From Inonotus obliquus (Eukaryota > Basidiomycota > Agaricomycetes > Hymenochaetales > Hymenochaetaceae), in NCBI GenBank assembly GCA_032164295.1, contig JAJHTX010000010.1:868001-932000 (forward strand): a stretch of 64,000 nt of DNA, given 5' to 3'. The notes under the pieces were generated by a model that made no database searches, had not been told where the DNA came from, and saw only the letters and a list, made by a program, of their open reading frames with translations. This document shows positions 1 to 12,600 of the stretch, one piece after another. How positions within the stretch are numbered: position 1 is the first letter of the stretch; each line of letters opens with the position of its first letter. The translations under genes and the position numbers were made by a program.

Positions 1-32
1 GCAAGGGCTTCCCGAAATCTAGTTGGTGTTGA
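1..32 (+). CDS. 3' end of an upstream C2-NACHT-WD40 receptor (partial, runs off the left edge)
   Basis: The first bases match the last codons of the two full receptors at 6751 and 14734 (…CKGFPKSS). The reading frame continues two or three codons further, because the homologous stop is changed, and ends at a TGA at 30-32. The following sequence also resembles the 3' flank of the receptor at 1694-6751. This shows that the tandem array extends leftwards out of the window. Only the extreme C-terminus is visible, so nothing can be said about whether this copy is intact. Confidence 0.7.
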   Translation, partial: KGFPKSSWC

Positions 33-1693
33 ACTCCTTAGCACAAATGTTTCTGAGATGTCTCTCTATTTTAGCAGCGACCATTCATTCATCGTGATCC
101 ATCGTAGCATCCCAGTATAAACATCTTAGTGCCGTTTTTCACTTACGCGGCCCTTGAATTCTTTGTCTTCTTTCATTATCAACTCGGACTTGTAGCTATA
201 TTCGCCTGTTTACCCTACTCTAAAGAGAAAAACTCATATCAGTGCCTAACGTTTGATTGAACTCCTTTCTCAAATTTCGAGTGGACGATTTCAACTTGAT
301 GTTTTTTCATACACGGTTTTTGCTAGTTGTTGTGCGTTCTGATTGCGGTGTACGCGTATCGCTGCAGCTCACGGGGAATGATAAGAAGAGGACCGGAAGT
401 CGGGATTCGGGAAAGAATCTTGATTAATCACGAACGGAGACGAAAGGATATATAGCAAAGTGTGCAGGTCCAAAGTAGGGGCGTTAGATAGAAAGGCTTA
501 GAGTAGAGGATGCGAGCACAAGATGCCCAAGATCCATTCACTTCATATTGATAACATTCCATGGTACACAACCTCGAATTGACGAATAGAAACTTCATCA
601 TGAGTTCCATGATGCAACTACAAAGCCAAACCGATAACAAGCAAAATAAATAGAAAAAAGCCAGGAAAAACACGGAGTAACGACAAACGTCTGAGTCCAT
701 GAGTAAACACCATATCCTTCGAAGTCGACGCTCTAATCAACCTTCGAGTTCGCTTAGTCTCCTTCTGAGTTGTCCAATGGTTTTTTTCCGCCACTTGAGA
801 ACAAGGAGTGACCGTATCTGAAGCGGGACGTCGGGAATATCATCGATGGTGATGTCGTCGACGTGTAGGCATACGGTGCAAACTGTCTGCTGGTTGATTT
901 GTTAAAACTTATAGCTGAGTCAAGGAGTAGGATAGCAAACAAATGATCAGCAGGTATTATACAGTCTGATCGGACCAACTCAGCTGAACACACCTATACT
1001 GTGGGTCACCTAGTACCATCGATTCCTTCAGTTCGGAAGATGGAGTCCATGTAAGCGATGAGCGCCTTCGAAGTTGTCCGGTCCCATACTAGAATCAATA
1101 TAGATTTACGTTTGCTATGTCATGGCGGAGTCCAGCGCGATTTTTCAATCCTTGAGCAGACCTCTTCAATTCGATACTAGGACTCTAGTATACTTTCACG
1201 CCATTTTATATGTGGACCGTTCCGTGAAGTTCACCCACATGCCACATGATGCCCGAGTGCTGAATGAATCGTGGGTTCCATCGTAGTGGTGCTCCAGACT
1301 TACACCAGTGTAATACCACAAAAAAACTACAATCCGCTTATCCCTGGAGGTGACCGCTGAGCAACTACTTTAGTCGTGGTACATATGGAGTCACGCCGAG
1401 GCCACTGTAGCTTCAGAATCCATTGGCCCAGGTCCAATGCACAAGCCTTGCGAATCGAGAGTGTGGAGTGGAGGATGAAGGGGAGGGATTACCGATCCAC
1501 CTTTGACAGGATCGACACGATACCTTTTGAAGCGATGGTCGATCCTTCGTTGATTGACGCTCATCTTATAATAACTAATAACTCTGAACAGGCGGAGTCC
1601 TCGTGTACTATCACCATCAATCATGCACTGGTACATTGTTCGTTATAAGGATATGAAGACGCCTCTTTCCCCCCCTTCAACCTCCTCCCCACC
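33..1693. other. Intergenic: receptor 3' flank followed by receptor 5' flank
   Basis: Up to about 700 this resembles the region after the first complete receptor (6752-7350), with shared blocks such as the one near 560-610. From about 1530 to 1693 it resembles the leader upstream of the second receptor (about 9540-9690). That shared leader includes a pyrimidine-rich stretch just before the ATG. I see no gene between 700 and 1370; the small open frames there have no recognisable product. Confidence 0.5.
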
Positions 1694-4600
1694 ATGCCTG
1701 AGCCAAAGTACTACGCCCTCCAAGGTCAGTCTTCGTCCTCTGCACTCCATCCCGTCTGACCTTTCTGCTAGTCGTAAAACTCGAAGACGCTGCACAGAGA
1801 CCAAACAATTCACCGGTCTATGTCCAAATCAACATCGATAAGACCGTTCACAAGACTGGACACATCCACGCCGATGGAAAGCCCTCCTGGGCCAGCACTA
1901 TCACTTTGTGAATACTACTTGCTGTTCGATTTAGCGATTGCTAAGTGTAGCGCAGCTCGGACTTGTCCACCGACGCTACCTTCAATATTCGACTGAAGCA
2001 ACGTAGGAAGGGTACTCGTGACCGTCAAGTCGGGTCAGCTGATGTCACCGCTCAGGAATTGTTCGACAAGGACGATGGTATGGTTCATGTTCACCACCTG
2101 AATTCATCTCATGTTCTTCGTTGTTAGTACGACTAAACCTCATCCCTGCGACTGCTGGTGCCGTCCATATTCGACTCAAGACAGCGGATGCCTTTGGGCG
2201 GGCAGAGGCAGAATTAGCGAACGCTGAACAGAGTGTAGGACAGATCAGAACACTAAGATCGGAATTCACTTTGGGCACGATTGGGTCTGTTATCAATGCA
2301 CTCGATGGATTGGTTACAGCCGTTGATGCGGTTGCAGAGGTATTTCATCTTACTACTTACTACCGACGTTCTTCAAGCTCACGTCAGTCAACAGCTGCAC
2401 TCGTTGTTCGATGTGTCGTGGAAGGCAACCTCGGCACTGTACAAGGCACGTTCTATCCTCATTGTATAATACTGCCTTCGGCTAACATTCTTCTACAGCT
2501 CATCTCCCATCAATTCAAAACCGATGCTCAGCTTCAGGTAATGGTCAAAACGATGGTGGACGCTTGTAATTTCTCGGAGAAGGCGAAGAAACTGAAAGAC
2601 AGGACGGAGGAGCTGAATGTCGTAATCAAGGAGTTGCTTAACGAAAGTGTTGAGTGTTGTCAATTTGTGCGGAAGTATGCCTCCCGCAGTTTTGTTGGTA
2701 TGTCATTTCTTGTCTCGCATCAGGACGGGCAATCAATTGTTTTTCAAGGTCGAATGGCTCGTTGGCAGGAGAGTCAGAGGATAGCGGACTACGCGGGTCG
2801 CTTCAATGATCTCAGGGAAAGGCTGGAGAAGGTCATTACTTTGAATACCGCGAAGGGAGTGGATACCATCGAAGCGCATCTTGTTTCGCAGAAAGTGTTG
2901 GATGCGTTGATCGACCCCAGCAGAATGGACGCATCAGTATCCAGAGTATCCAAACGCGCTCGATGCCTCAATGGTACGCGGAAGGAATATCTGGATAATA
3001 TCAGCACTAGACTATTGTCAGACGAGAGTCGCAACACTGTCTGGCTGACCGGCGCTGCTGGTTCGGGAAAGAGCACTATCGCTCTCACCATTTTGGACCA
3101 TTGCGACAAAATGAACTATCCGCCGGCGTATGTCTTCTTCGAGCGTGGCAAGGACGAGTGTGATTCGGTCATTCGCGCGATCGCATGCAGACTTGCGACC
3201 CTTCACGAGACCCTGAGGCAGCCTATCGTCTATGCATTAGCTCAAAACCATAATATCAATGGAAAGTCGCTGGAGGTGCAGTTCGAGAAGCTGTTGTTGG
3301 AACCGCTCAGGGCTGTTGCGGACAATCTGGATCGTCGTATCATCATCATTCTTGATGCGCTGGATGAAAGTGGTTCGGGGGAACAGCGAAAGGAACTGGT
3401 ACGACTGCTGAAGAATGAATTCGGTAAACTTCCGTCCAAGGTTCGCGTACTGGTTACCAGTCGTCCAGAGAACGATATCGTGGAGGGGATTTCGTCAGCG
3501 CGACACATCTATCATGTTGCACTTGAACACAAATCCGAGGGAAGCCGGAATGATGTGGCGAGTTACTTGCAGAAGGAGATGAAGGAGGTGGTTGGAAAGA
3601 GAGCGCCGAAAGGAAAGGCATGGGACGACGCAGTTCAAAGACTCTCCGACGCTGCAGATGGCGTGTTTATTTGGGCTTCTACAGCGGTGAAAATGGTGGG
3701 CGAATCACATCAGCCATGGAAGGAACTAGAACGTCTCCTAAACAATCTACCATCAGTCGGTGGCGGCATTGACAACCTGTATTTATCTGTACTCGAGCAG
3801 TCCGGCATCTCATGGAAAGGACCAGATTCCAGGGTTGAGTTTGCAAGAATTCTTGGGGTCATCCTGTTTGCGAAGGAGGCTATGTCGGATGTAGGCATCG
3901 AGGCATTCCTTGGGATGGAGGAAGGCACCGCAGATTCGATTTTGAGCCATTTACGCTCTGTGCTATCTTACGAGGCTGGGCAGCCTGTTCGCATTCACCA
4001 TGCGTCGTTTGCAGACTACCTAGTCGAGAGGTGCAGGAGCAAGCCGTGGAGCGTAGATGAGGCGGATCTGAAGAAGACCATTACTGAACGGTGTTTTGAC
4101 GTGATGAAGGAGGAACTACGATTCAATATCTGCGATTTCCCATCATCGTTCGTCAAGAATGATGACGTGCCAGGACTCGCGGAGAAGGTGAAGAATAGGA
4201 TTCGCCCGCATCTGGATTATGCCTGTCGTTTCTGGTCTGTCCATCTGTGCGAGCTTGACGATACCGCCATTCCGCTCGACAAAGTTGATACCTTCGTACA
4301 CAAACATCTTCTGTACTGGCTCGAGGTCCTTAGTCTGAAGAAATATTTCAATCGCGTTGCTGGTACTGCTCTGCGTGATGCTTGCATCAGGATCGCTGTC
4401 AGTTGTTCTTTTCATTCCGTATGTTTATCTGTTGACGCATCTCTATGTAGTCAATTCATACAGAGATCTCATCGTTCCTTTGGGCAACCTATAGGCTTGT
4501 TGTAATCTTTGCAGACCCGATCTCGCAGAGCGCTCCTCATATTTACCTTTCTGCCATATCTCTCTGGAAAGGGGAATCGCGCATCGCAGATCATTACTCA

Positions 4601-6751
4601 AAAACACATCCACTCTTGTGCGTACAACGCTTCGGAAAGAAGGCACCAGCGATGTGCATGAAAGTCTTGGAGGGACACACCAGTTTGGTAATGTCGGTGG
4701 TGTTTTCGCCCGATGGCAAGTGCATTGCGTCGGGCTCCGACGACGGGACGATCCGTATCTGGGATGCGGACAGTGGGGAGCTTGTCTCGCGTCCGCTTGA
4801 GGGACACACGGACGCGGTACTATCAGTAGCATTTTCGCCTGACGGGAAGCGCATAGCGTCCGGCTCCGTAGACAACACGGTCCGCGTTTGGGATGTCAAC
4901 AGTGGCCAGCTGGTCGCAGGCCCCTTTGAGGGTCACACAAACGAAGTCAACGCAGTGGCATTCTCACCGGATGGGAGATGCATCGTGTCTGGCTCCATTG
5001 ATACAACTATCCGCATCTGGGATTCTGTCACAGGCAAGCTGGTCTTAGAGCCATTGGAGGGACACACAGGAGTTGTTTACTCAGTCGCATTTTCGCCTGA
5101 CGGCAAGCGTGTAGTCTCCGGCTCTTCCGATGGAACAGTCCGTATATGGGATGCTGACAGTGGGCAACTCGTCGCAACGCTCGAGGGACACACGGACGAG
5201 GTCAAGTCGGTCGCATTTTCGCCTGACGGCAAACGCGTCGTATCCGGTTCTGACGATAAGACGATACGCATATGGGATGTCGAAAGTGGCCAGCAACTCT
5301 TGGGCTTCGAGGGACATAAAGAAGGAGCCTGGTCAGTCGCATTTTCACACGATGGAAAGAGCATTGCTTCCGGCTCTGCGGACAGCACAATCTGTATCTG
5401 GGACGCCAACAGCGGGAGTCTTGTTTCGGGTCCATTCAGGGGACACACATTCGGAGTCAACTCAGTTGCATTCTCGCGAGATGGCAAGCGCGTCGTGTCC
5501 GCATCTGATGATAGAACGGTCCGTATATGGGATGCGGACAGGGGGAAGATCGACTCCGGCTCATTCGAGGGGCACACTGACTGGATCGCTTCAGTTGCGT
5601 TTCACCCAGATGGAAGGCGCGTTGTCTCCGGGTCTTATGATGGAACGATCTGCATATGGGACGTCGAGAGCAGCCAGCTCGTTTCTGGACCTCTCAGAGG
5701 GCATTCTAACGCAGTTTTCTCAGTTGTGATTTCCCTCGACGGACAACGCATAGCATCTGGCGCAGGGGATAAAACCGTCTGTGTTTGGGATACTGAAACT
5801 GGCAATGCCGTCTGCGGGCCAATCGAAGGGCACATAGGCGCAGTCTGCTCAGTAGCGTTTTCGCCCGATAACGAACGCATCGTCTCCTGTTCAATCGATG
5901 GAACAATTCGTATTTGGGATGCAGTCAGCGGAAAGCTTGTCTTGGAACCTTTGGAGGGACACACTGATGTAGTTTGGTTTGTTGCGTTCTCCCCAGTTGG
6001 GAAACGCGTTGCATCTGGCTCGAGCGATAATACGATCCGTATCTGGGACGCGGACACCGGCGAGCTCCTCTCAGGTCCGCTTGAGGGGCACACGTTTGTC
6101 GTTACCTCAGTCGCATTTTCGCTCGACGGCAGGCGCATTGTGTCTGGTTCCGCCGACAAAACAGTCCGTATCTGGAACGCTCACACGGGCAAACTGATAT
6201 TGGGACCGCTCGAGGGTCACACCGACTGGGTCCGCTCAGTTGCGTTTTCACCGGACGGCAAGCACATTGTTTCTGGCTCCGATGATAAAACGATCCGGAT
6301 TTGGTGTGCTGCCACTGGCCGCCTCCTCTTAGAGCAATTCGAGGGACACACTCATTTTGTCCGGTCAGTCGGGTTTTCTCCCGATGGAGAATATGTCGTA
6401 TCCGGTTCTGATGATAGGTCAATACGGATCTGGCAGATCAATGACGACGAGGATTCGACAGTGCTCGTAGAAAAGTCCACGAGTAGTTCAGAACGCACCT
6501 TGACATGCCCGAACCTGGTGACACGCGGGATGGACAAGCGACGCACAAATTCAGACTGGAAGATGGGTGAGGACGGATGGGTTCTTGGTACAGGAGGTGA
6601 ACTACTCGCATGGATCCCGGAAGATATGCGTGGTACCTTGTGGCGATACCGGAACACTGCCATCTTCAATGCGCAGTTTTCGACGAAGTTGGACTTTGTG
6701 AACTCTACTTTGGGTGAGGATTGGTGCAAGGGCTTCCCGAAATCGAGTTGA
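1694..6751 (+). CDS. C2-NACHT-WD40 NLR-type receptor, copy 1 (8 exons, 1563 aa)
   Basis: A fungal STAND/NLR protein, the class that includes heterokaryon-incompatibility and proposed innate-immunity receptors. The start ATG (MPEPKYYALQ) opens an eight-exon model with introns 1725-1771, 1908-1955, 2078-2127, 2340-2394, 2446-2498 (GC-AG), 2698-2748 and 4402-4463. All phases close to 1563 codons plus stop. Visible order: C2-like beta domain (about 8-115), helical linker (to about 310), NACHT with P-loop GAAGSGKS (352-359) and Walker B IIIILDALDE (about 448-457), helical arm, then 14 WD40 repeats (about 870-1460; two seven-blade propellers). A C-terminal tail contains GELLAWIPEDMR. Known for the family: nucleotide-controlled oligomerisation, with WD repeats as the sensor. 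The function here is inferred. It is a tandem paralogue of 9691-14734. Confidence 0.9.
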
Positions 6752-8059
6752 TGTTGAAGTCCTTAGCACATATGTTTCTGAGACGTCTCTCTACTCTAGC
6801 AACAATCACTTGTTTATTGTGATCTTTTGTATCATCATAGTATACCTTCAACATCTTAGCTCTGTTTTCCACTTACACTGTCTTTGAAATATTCTTCTTT
6901 GTTCCCCATCGATCTGTAGCGATACTCGCATATTTATCCTATTCAAGGAAGACTCATTGAAGCGCCTAACGTTCGATTGAACTCTCCTTTCTCAAGTTTT
7001 GAGTAGACCATTCCCTCACTTGATATTTAACGATATTTTGTTCAAGTAGCTGCTGTACGTTCTAGGTGAAGAAATACACGTTTCTTGTTGCTTGCCGGTA
7101 GGCAGGAGTGCCCGAAAGAGGAATAAGTAGAGAACCTGGAGTCGGAAGCAATCTCTTCTTATCGTGAATGAAGTCGAAAGGATATAAAATAATGTGTGCA
7201 GGTCCGATATGGGAACGCTAGATGAAAAGGCTTAGGGAGAGGATATGATCACAGGATGCCAATGATCCATTCATTTCATCGATAAAATTCCATGGCATAC
7301 AACCTCGAGTTGACGAATATCATGAGTTCCAAGTCAAACAGGTCGATACAAGCATGATGCATGTTGCAACAGCCCCAAAGCCAAACCGAGACCGACTGGA
7401 GTGCCTAGGCCTGGATGAGTATTGATATCACAAACTAGATGTAACATCTTGCATTCTTCCTAGCCAAGACGATGTAATCCGTTGCCTATGAAATGATCAA
7501 TCCAATGAAAAGTAGTTCAATTCCACGAACGAGAAGGCAACACCAAGAATATGAAGATCATCAATGTTGCACAACAAACACGATAGTCTGACTAAACCGT
7601 CGAACCAATTGACAACAACCGGACTACCTTTACCAACTACCAACTCAGACTTCTAGTTCCACTACTATTACAGATCTAGAAGCTTTAAGAAATCACTTTG
7701 GTTGAACCATAACAATCAATGAAGGGATGAGATGTCACTGCAAAGTGAGCGGGAGGATGAAATACAATGCCGGCGATAAGAATCAAATAGCAAGATAGAT
7801 AGCTAAAGAATGCGAGTGGAAGTCTGAAAGAGCGGAGAAGAAGAAACAAGAGGGGAAAAACTGAAAGAAGACGGATCAGAGGAGCCAGTCCTCCTGACGG
7901 ACCGAGACAAATGGAAAATGGAAAAGTGATCAACACATGTGTTAGCCTGCCTTCAAGGCATAGCTTAGCTGGAGCAGAGCTTTAGTGTGAGTGTTAGAGT
8001 CGAAGTGAAACGGGAGGCAGTAGTGATGATGATGGTGTCGATTCGATGGCTGGCGGGGA
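6752..8059. other. Receptor 3' flank, shared between duplication units
   Basis: There is no gene here. The first 700 bases resemble the flanks after the other receptors (1-700 and 14735-15240). The stretch from about 7460 to 8060 resembles 19790-20380, the spacer between the receptor pseudogene and the intact membrane-protein gene. The spacer is therefore part of the duplicated unit. Confidence 0.55.
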
Positions 8060-9155
8060 TGAAAACACACGCGGAATGCCCGGCAAACCTGCAATACACG
8101 GACGTGGAGGAGATCCTCGCAGACTATGTCCAATAGAGCGCACGGAGCCTGGCCGAGAAGGTAAGAACCTGTCAGCACCATAGATTTCCCGCGATTCTGA
8201 CGCTGCATGCACAAATAAGTCACCTTGGACCGCGAGAGATTGAGGAACGGAAGCAGGGATAATGTTGATAGCCGGTAAGTTGGATGACACTAGGATACAC
8301 TTCGCATTGGTGGCTTCGCTGTCTCATGGAGGGATTTTGACCGCTTAGATTGGGAATTATAGCTGGCGGGAGGCACTTTTGGTATATGGACAGGGACATC
8401 CGGTACAGCTGGTGTACCTCGCTCCAAATCGGCACTCGTACTATTCATATGAAAGCCGAGAACCGGAGACTCACTTTCCTACGAACAATCCTCGAGGTGT
8501 ACGAGAGTCGGAAGAATGGATTGCGGATACGAGAAAGCAATGAGCCTCTCGTGCCCCCATGGCCATAATCTGCGGCGGCGCTCGTCAGGTCTGAAGATGT
8601 GTTGTATCGACGAAGATTCGGTGGCTTAATATCGATGATGCTGGTTCCTGAGGGTGGACACTGTATAGTTTCTCGTCGGAACTTCATGCTTTCTTCAAAG
8701 CGCTAACTGCTTATTTGGGAGGATGACAGGGATGAAGCTCGAGTCGTCAAAGTGCTCTTCCGTCTTCACTGTGAATGGGAGGTGATAAAAAGCGGGTCAG
8801 TAACCGCTTCCAAGAATATTTTTAAAGAGAAAGTACAATGCTGGGGAAGGTCCTTCCCAAAGTCGATACGGCAGACCGCCGCAAGAACGACGGATGCGAC
8901 AAGCACAATGAATGCTGTTATCGTCAACGTTGCAAGTTCTGGAATGACCATTCATACAGACATTTGCAAACATCGAGGTCCATGCCGCGCACAGCGCGAG
9001 ACGATGTAATGTTCTCGACCAGTTGATATTCATCCCTAAGAAAATGCTGGTTGAGTGTTTCGGACTGGGATATCAAATAACGAGACGCACCATAATCACC
9101 CTTGCAAACTCGACCTGAGGCGGGAAATCAGAAAAAGCTGTTTGTTGGAAAAGTG
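8060..9155 (-). pseudogene. Truncated copy of the multi-pass membrane-protein gene at 20383-23227
   Basis: On the minus strand this matches the 3' half of the intact gene. Shared elements are the cytoplasmic tail (LPAINIIPASVPQS, GSVRSIGHSLRGSPP) and the penultimate transmembrane exon (LALCAAWTSMFANV). Compared with the intact gene the frame shifts after about 8970, so the helix reads out of frame. Stops interrupt the serine-rich tail, and blocks are missing around 8220-8700. Homology ends near 9155, so all exons for the N-terminal half are absent. It lies convergent to receptor copy 1, in the same arrangement as the intact gene next to the receptor pseudogene. Confidence 0.8.
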
Positions 9156-9690
9156 GACATATCCTTTGGGAGGGAGGCTTACGTTTTGGGAGAAGATCTG
9201 CATGATCGACAATCTGCTTCCGTTCAAGGCAGGTCGATCATGGACAGATGATCCTTCAAGAAATTTAGTGGACGACCTCTTCGTGAAGGTTGCCTTATGT
9301 AATATAACTTTGATTACAGCAACATTATGTAACTTGTCATCGCATGAGTGCGCCTTCATCTCACTAACGTACCGCTCACCACCATTCTGAGTCAAACATT
9401 TGGGAAACAACAGTATAAACAGATATTCTCACGTCTGAATCAAGTACTAGCAAATATTCTGAAGTGATTTCGTGTTCGATCGCTGCCTGGTAGATTATAA
9501 TTGGACGCGTTGAGGACGCAAGATCGACACGATCAGCACCTCGCCTCTTGAGGCTAATGTCGATCACTGCCTATGTTAATAACTCTCCTCGCCTCGTGTA
9601 TCACCATCAATCATTCTTCCATGCACTGGCACAGTGCTTATTGTAAGACTATGGGGGTGTTCCCCTTCGTCCCTTCAACCTCCCCCCGTC
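9156..9690. other. Upstream region of receptor copy 2
   Basis: From about 9540 this resembles the 5' flank of receptor copy 1 (about 1530-1693), including the conserved pyrimidine-rich run directly before the ATG. I recognise nothing between 9156 and 9400. The shared leader probably carries the promoter and 5' UTR, but I see no convincing TATA element. Confidence 0.4.
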
Positions 9691-12600
9691 ATGCCTGAGC
9701 CAAAGTACTACGCCCTCCAAGGTTCGTCCCCGTCATCTGCACTCCATCCCACCTGACCTTTTTCCTAGTCGTAAAACTCGAAGATTCTGCAAGGAGACCA
9801 AACAATGTACCGATCTATGTCCAAGTCAACATCGATAAGACCGTCCACAAGACTGGACACATTGATGCCGATGGAAAGCCCTCCTGGGCCAGCATGGTCA
9901 CTTTGTGAGTACTACTTGCTATTCGATTTAGCGATTGCTGACTGTAGCGCAGCTCGGACTTGCACACCGACACTACCTTCAATATTCGTCTGAAGCAACG
10001 TAGAAAGGGCACGCGTGGTCGTCTAGTTGGGTCAGTTGATATCACCGCTCAGGAATTGCTGGACAAGGACGATGGTATGGTCCAAGTTCATCACCAGAAT
10101 TCGTCTCATGTTCTTCGCTAGTACGACTAAAACTCATCCCTGCGACTGCTGGTGCCGTCCATATTCGACTCAAGACAGTGGATGCCTTCGGGCGGGCCGA
10201 GGCAGAATTAGCGAACGCTGAACAGAGTGTAGGACAGATTAGAACACTAAGATCGGAATTCGCTGTGGGCACGATCGGGTCTGTTATCAGTGCACTCGAT
10301 GGATTGGTCACAGCCGTTGATGCGGTTGCAGAGGTATTCATCTCATCACCCCTGCCGACGTTCTTCAGGCTCACGTCAGTCAACAGCTGCACTCGTTGTT
10401 CGATGTGTCGTGGAAGGCAACCTCGGCATTGTACAAGGCACGTTCTATCCTCATTGTATATCACTGCCTTCGGCTAATATTCTTCTACAGCTCATCTCCC
10501 ATCAATTCAAAACCGATGCTCAGCTCCAAGTAATGGTCAAAACGATGGTGGACGCTTGTAATTTCTCGGAGAAGGCGAAGAAACTGAAAGACAGGACGGA
10601 GGAGCTGAATGTGATCATCAAGGAGTTGCTTAACGAAAGTGTTGAGTGTTGTCAATTTGTGCGGAAGTATGCCTCTCGCAGTTTTGTTGGTATGTCATTT
10701 CTTGTCTCGCATCAGGACGGGCAATCAATTGTTTTTCAAGGTCGAATGGCTCGATGGCAGGGGAGTCAGAGGATAGCGGACTACGCGGGTCGCTTCAATG
10801 ATCTCAGGGAAAGGCTGGACAAGGTCATTACTTTGAATACCGCGAAGGGAGTGGATGCCATCGAAGCGCATCTTGTTTCGCAGAAAGTGTTGGATGCGTT
10901 GATCGACCCCAGCAGAATGGACGCATCAATATCCAGAGTATCCAAACGTTCTCGATGCCTCGACGGTACTAGGAAGGAATATCTGGACAAGATCAGGAAC
11001 AGACTATTATCAGACGACGAGTGCAATACAGTCTGGCTGACTGGGGCTGCTGGTTCGGGAAAGAGCGCTATCGCTCTCACCATTTTGGACCATTGTGACG
11101 AAATGAAACTTCCGCCTGCGTACCTTTTCTTCGAGCGTGGAAAGGACGACTGCAATTCGGTCATTCGAGCGATTGCTTACCGATTGGCGGCTCTCCACGA
11201 GACCATCAGGCCTCACATTGTCCAGGCCGTGATCGAGAATCCAAATATTAACGGAAAGTCACTGAAAGTTCAGTTCGAGAAGCTGCTGCTGGAACCGCTT
11301 CTGACCGTGGCAGATCAGCTCAAGCACAATGTCTTCATCATTCTCGATGCGTTGGATGAAAGCGGCACAGATAGGCAGAGGGTAGAATTCCTACGACTGT
11401 TAAAGACGGATTTCGGGAAGCTCCCACAAAAGATTCACCTACTAATCACGAGTCGCCCGGAAAACGATATCATGGCAATACTCTCGTCAGCCAAGCATAT
11501 ACATCAAATAAGACTAGAACACGAGTCGGATAGCAGCCGTACCGATGTCTCTCGTTACATCCGCGAGGAGATGGTGAAGGCTGTGGGTGGACGAGCACCA
11601 AAGAATTGGGCATGGGAGGACGTCTTCCGAGCGCTTTCTGATGCCGCAGATGGTCTTTTCATTTGGGCATCTACAGCGGTAAAAATGGTTCGAGGATCCC
11701 ACAGGCCACGGCAGAAGCTTGGCAACCTCCTGGATAACATCGAATCTGTTGGTGGTGGCATCGATAATTTGTATTCGACGGCACTCGAGCAGTGTGGAAT
11801 CCAGTGGCAAGATGATTCTGGAGGAGAAGTCGCGAGGATCCTTGGAGTGATTCTGTTTGCAAAGGAGGCAATGTCGGGCGCTGATACTGATGCATTTCTT
11901 GGGCTAGAAGAAGATACGGTGGATTCGATTTTGAACCGCTTGCGCTCTGTGATATCTTACGAGCCTGGGCAGCCTGTGCGCATTCACCATGCATCATTTG
12001 CCGACTATCTTGTCGAGAGGTGTAGAGGCAAGCCGTGGAATATAGATGAGGCGGAGCTAAAGAAGATAATAGCTGAACGATGTTTCGACGTAATGAAGAA
12101 GGAGCTACGATTCAATATCTGCGACATCCCGACGTCGTTCGCTTGGAATGATGACGTCCCGGAACTAGAGGACCGCATTAAGAAGAGGATACTGCCGCAT
12201 CTCGATTATGCCTGTCGTTTCTGGTCTGTCCATCTATACGAGCTGGCGGATACTTCTATTCCGCTCGACAAAGTCGATACCTTCGTACACAAACATCTTC
12301 TGTACTGGCTCGAGGTCCTTAGTCTGAAGAAATGCATCAATCGTGTCGCTGTTACTGCTCTGCGTGATGCTTGCGTCAGGATCGCTGTCAGTGATCCTTT
12401 TTATGTCATATGTGTACATGTTGATTCATTTCTATCTAGTCTATTCATACAGAGATCCCATCGCTCCTGTGGGCGGCCTATAGGCTAGCTAGTGTTTTTG
12501 CAGACCCGATCTCGCAGAGCGCTCCACACATCTACCTGTCTGCCATATCTCTCTGGAAAGGCGAATCGCGCATCGCAGATCATTACTCGAGAACACATCC

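Noticed and set aside
2121..2750. A single uninterrupted open frame from 2121 through the NACHT domain
   Set aside because: It reads through three introns (2340-2394, 2446-2498, 2698-2748). The homologous copy has a 2-base length difference in the first of them, which would break the frame if it were coding.
5077..5577. Long open frames antisense to the WD40 exons (also 13066-13566 and 5635-6159)
   Set aside because: They are mirror frames of the repeated GHT…IRIWD codons and recur with the same period in each receptor copy. The sense strand is clearly the coding one.
4660..6440. Regular roughly 129-base repeats resembling a repeat array
   Set aside because: They are degenerate coding repeats (WD40 blades) without identical direct repeats and unique spacers, so not CRISPR or a satellite.
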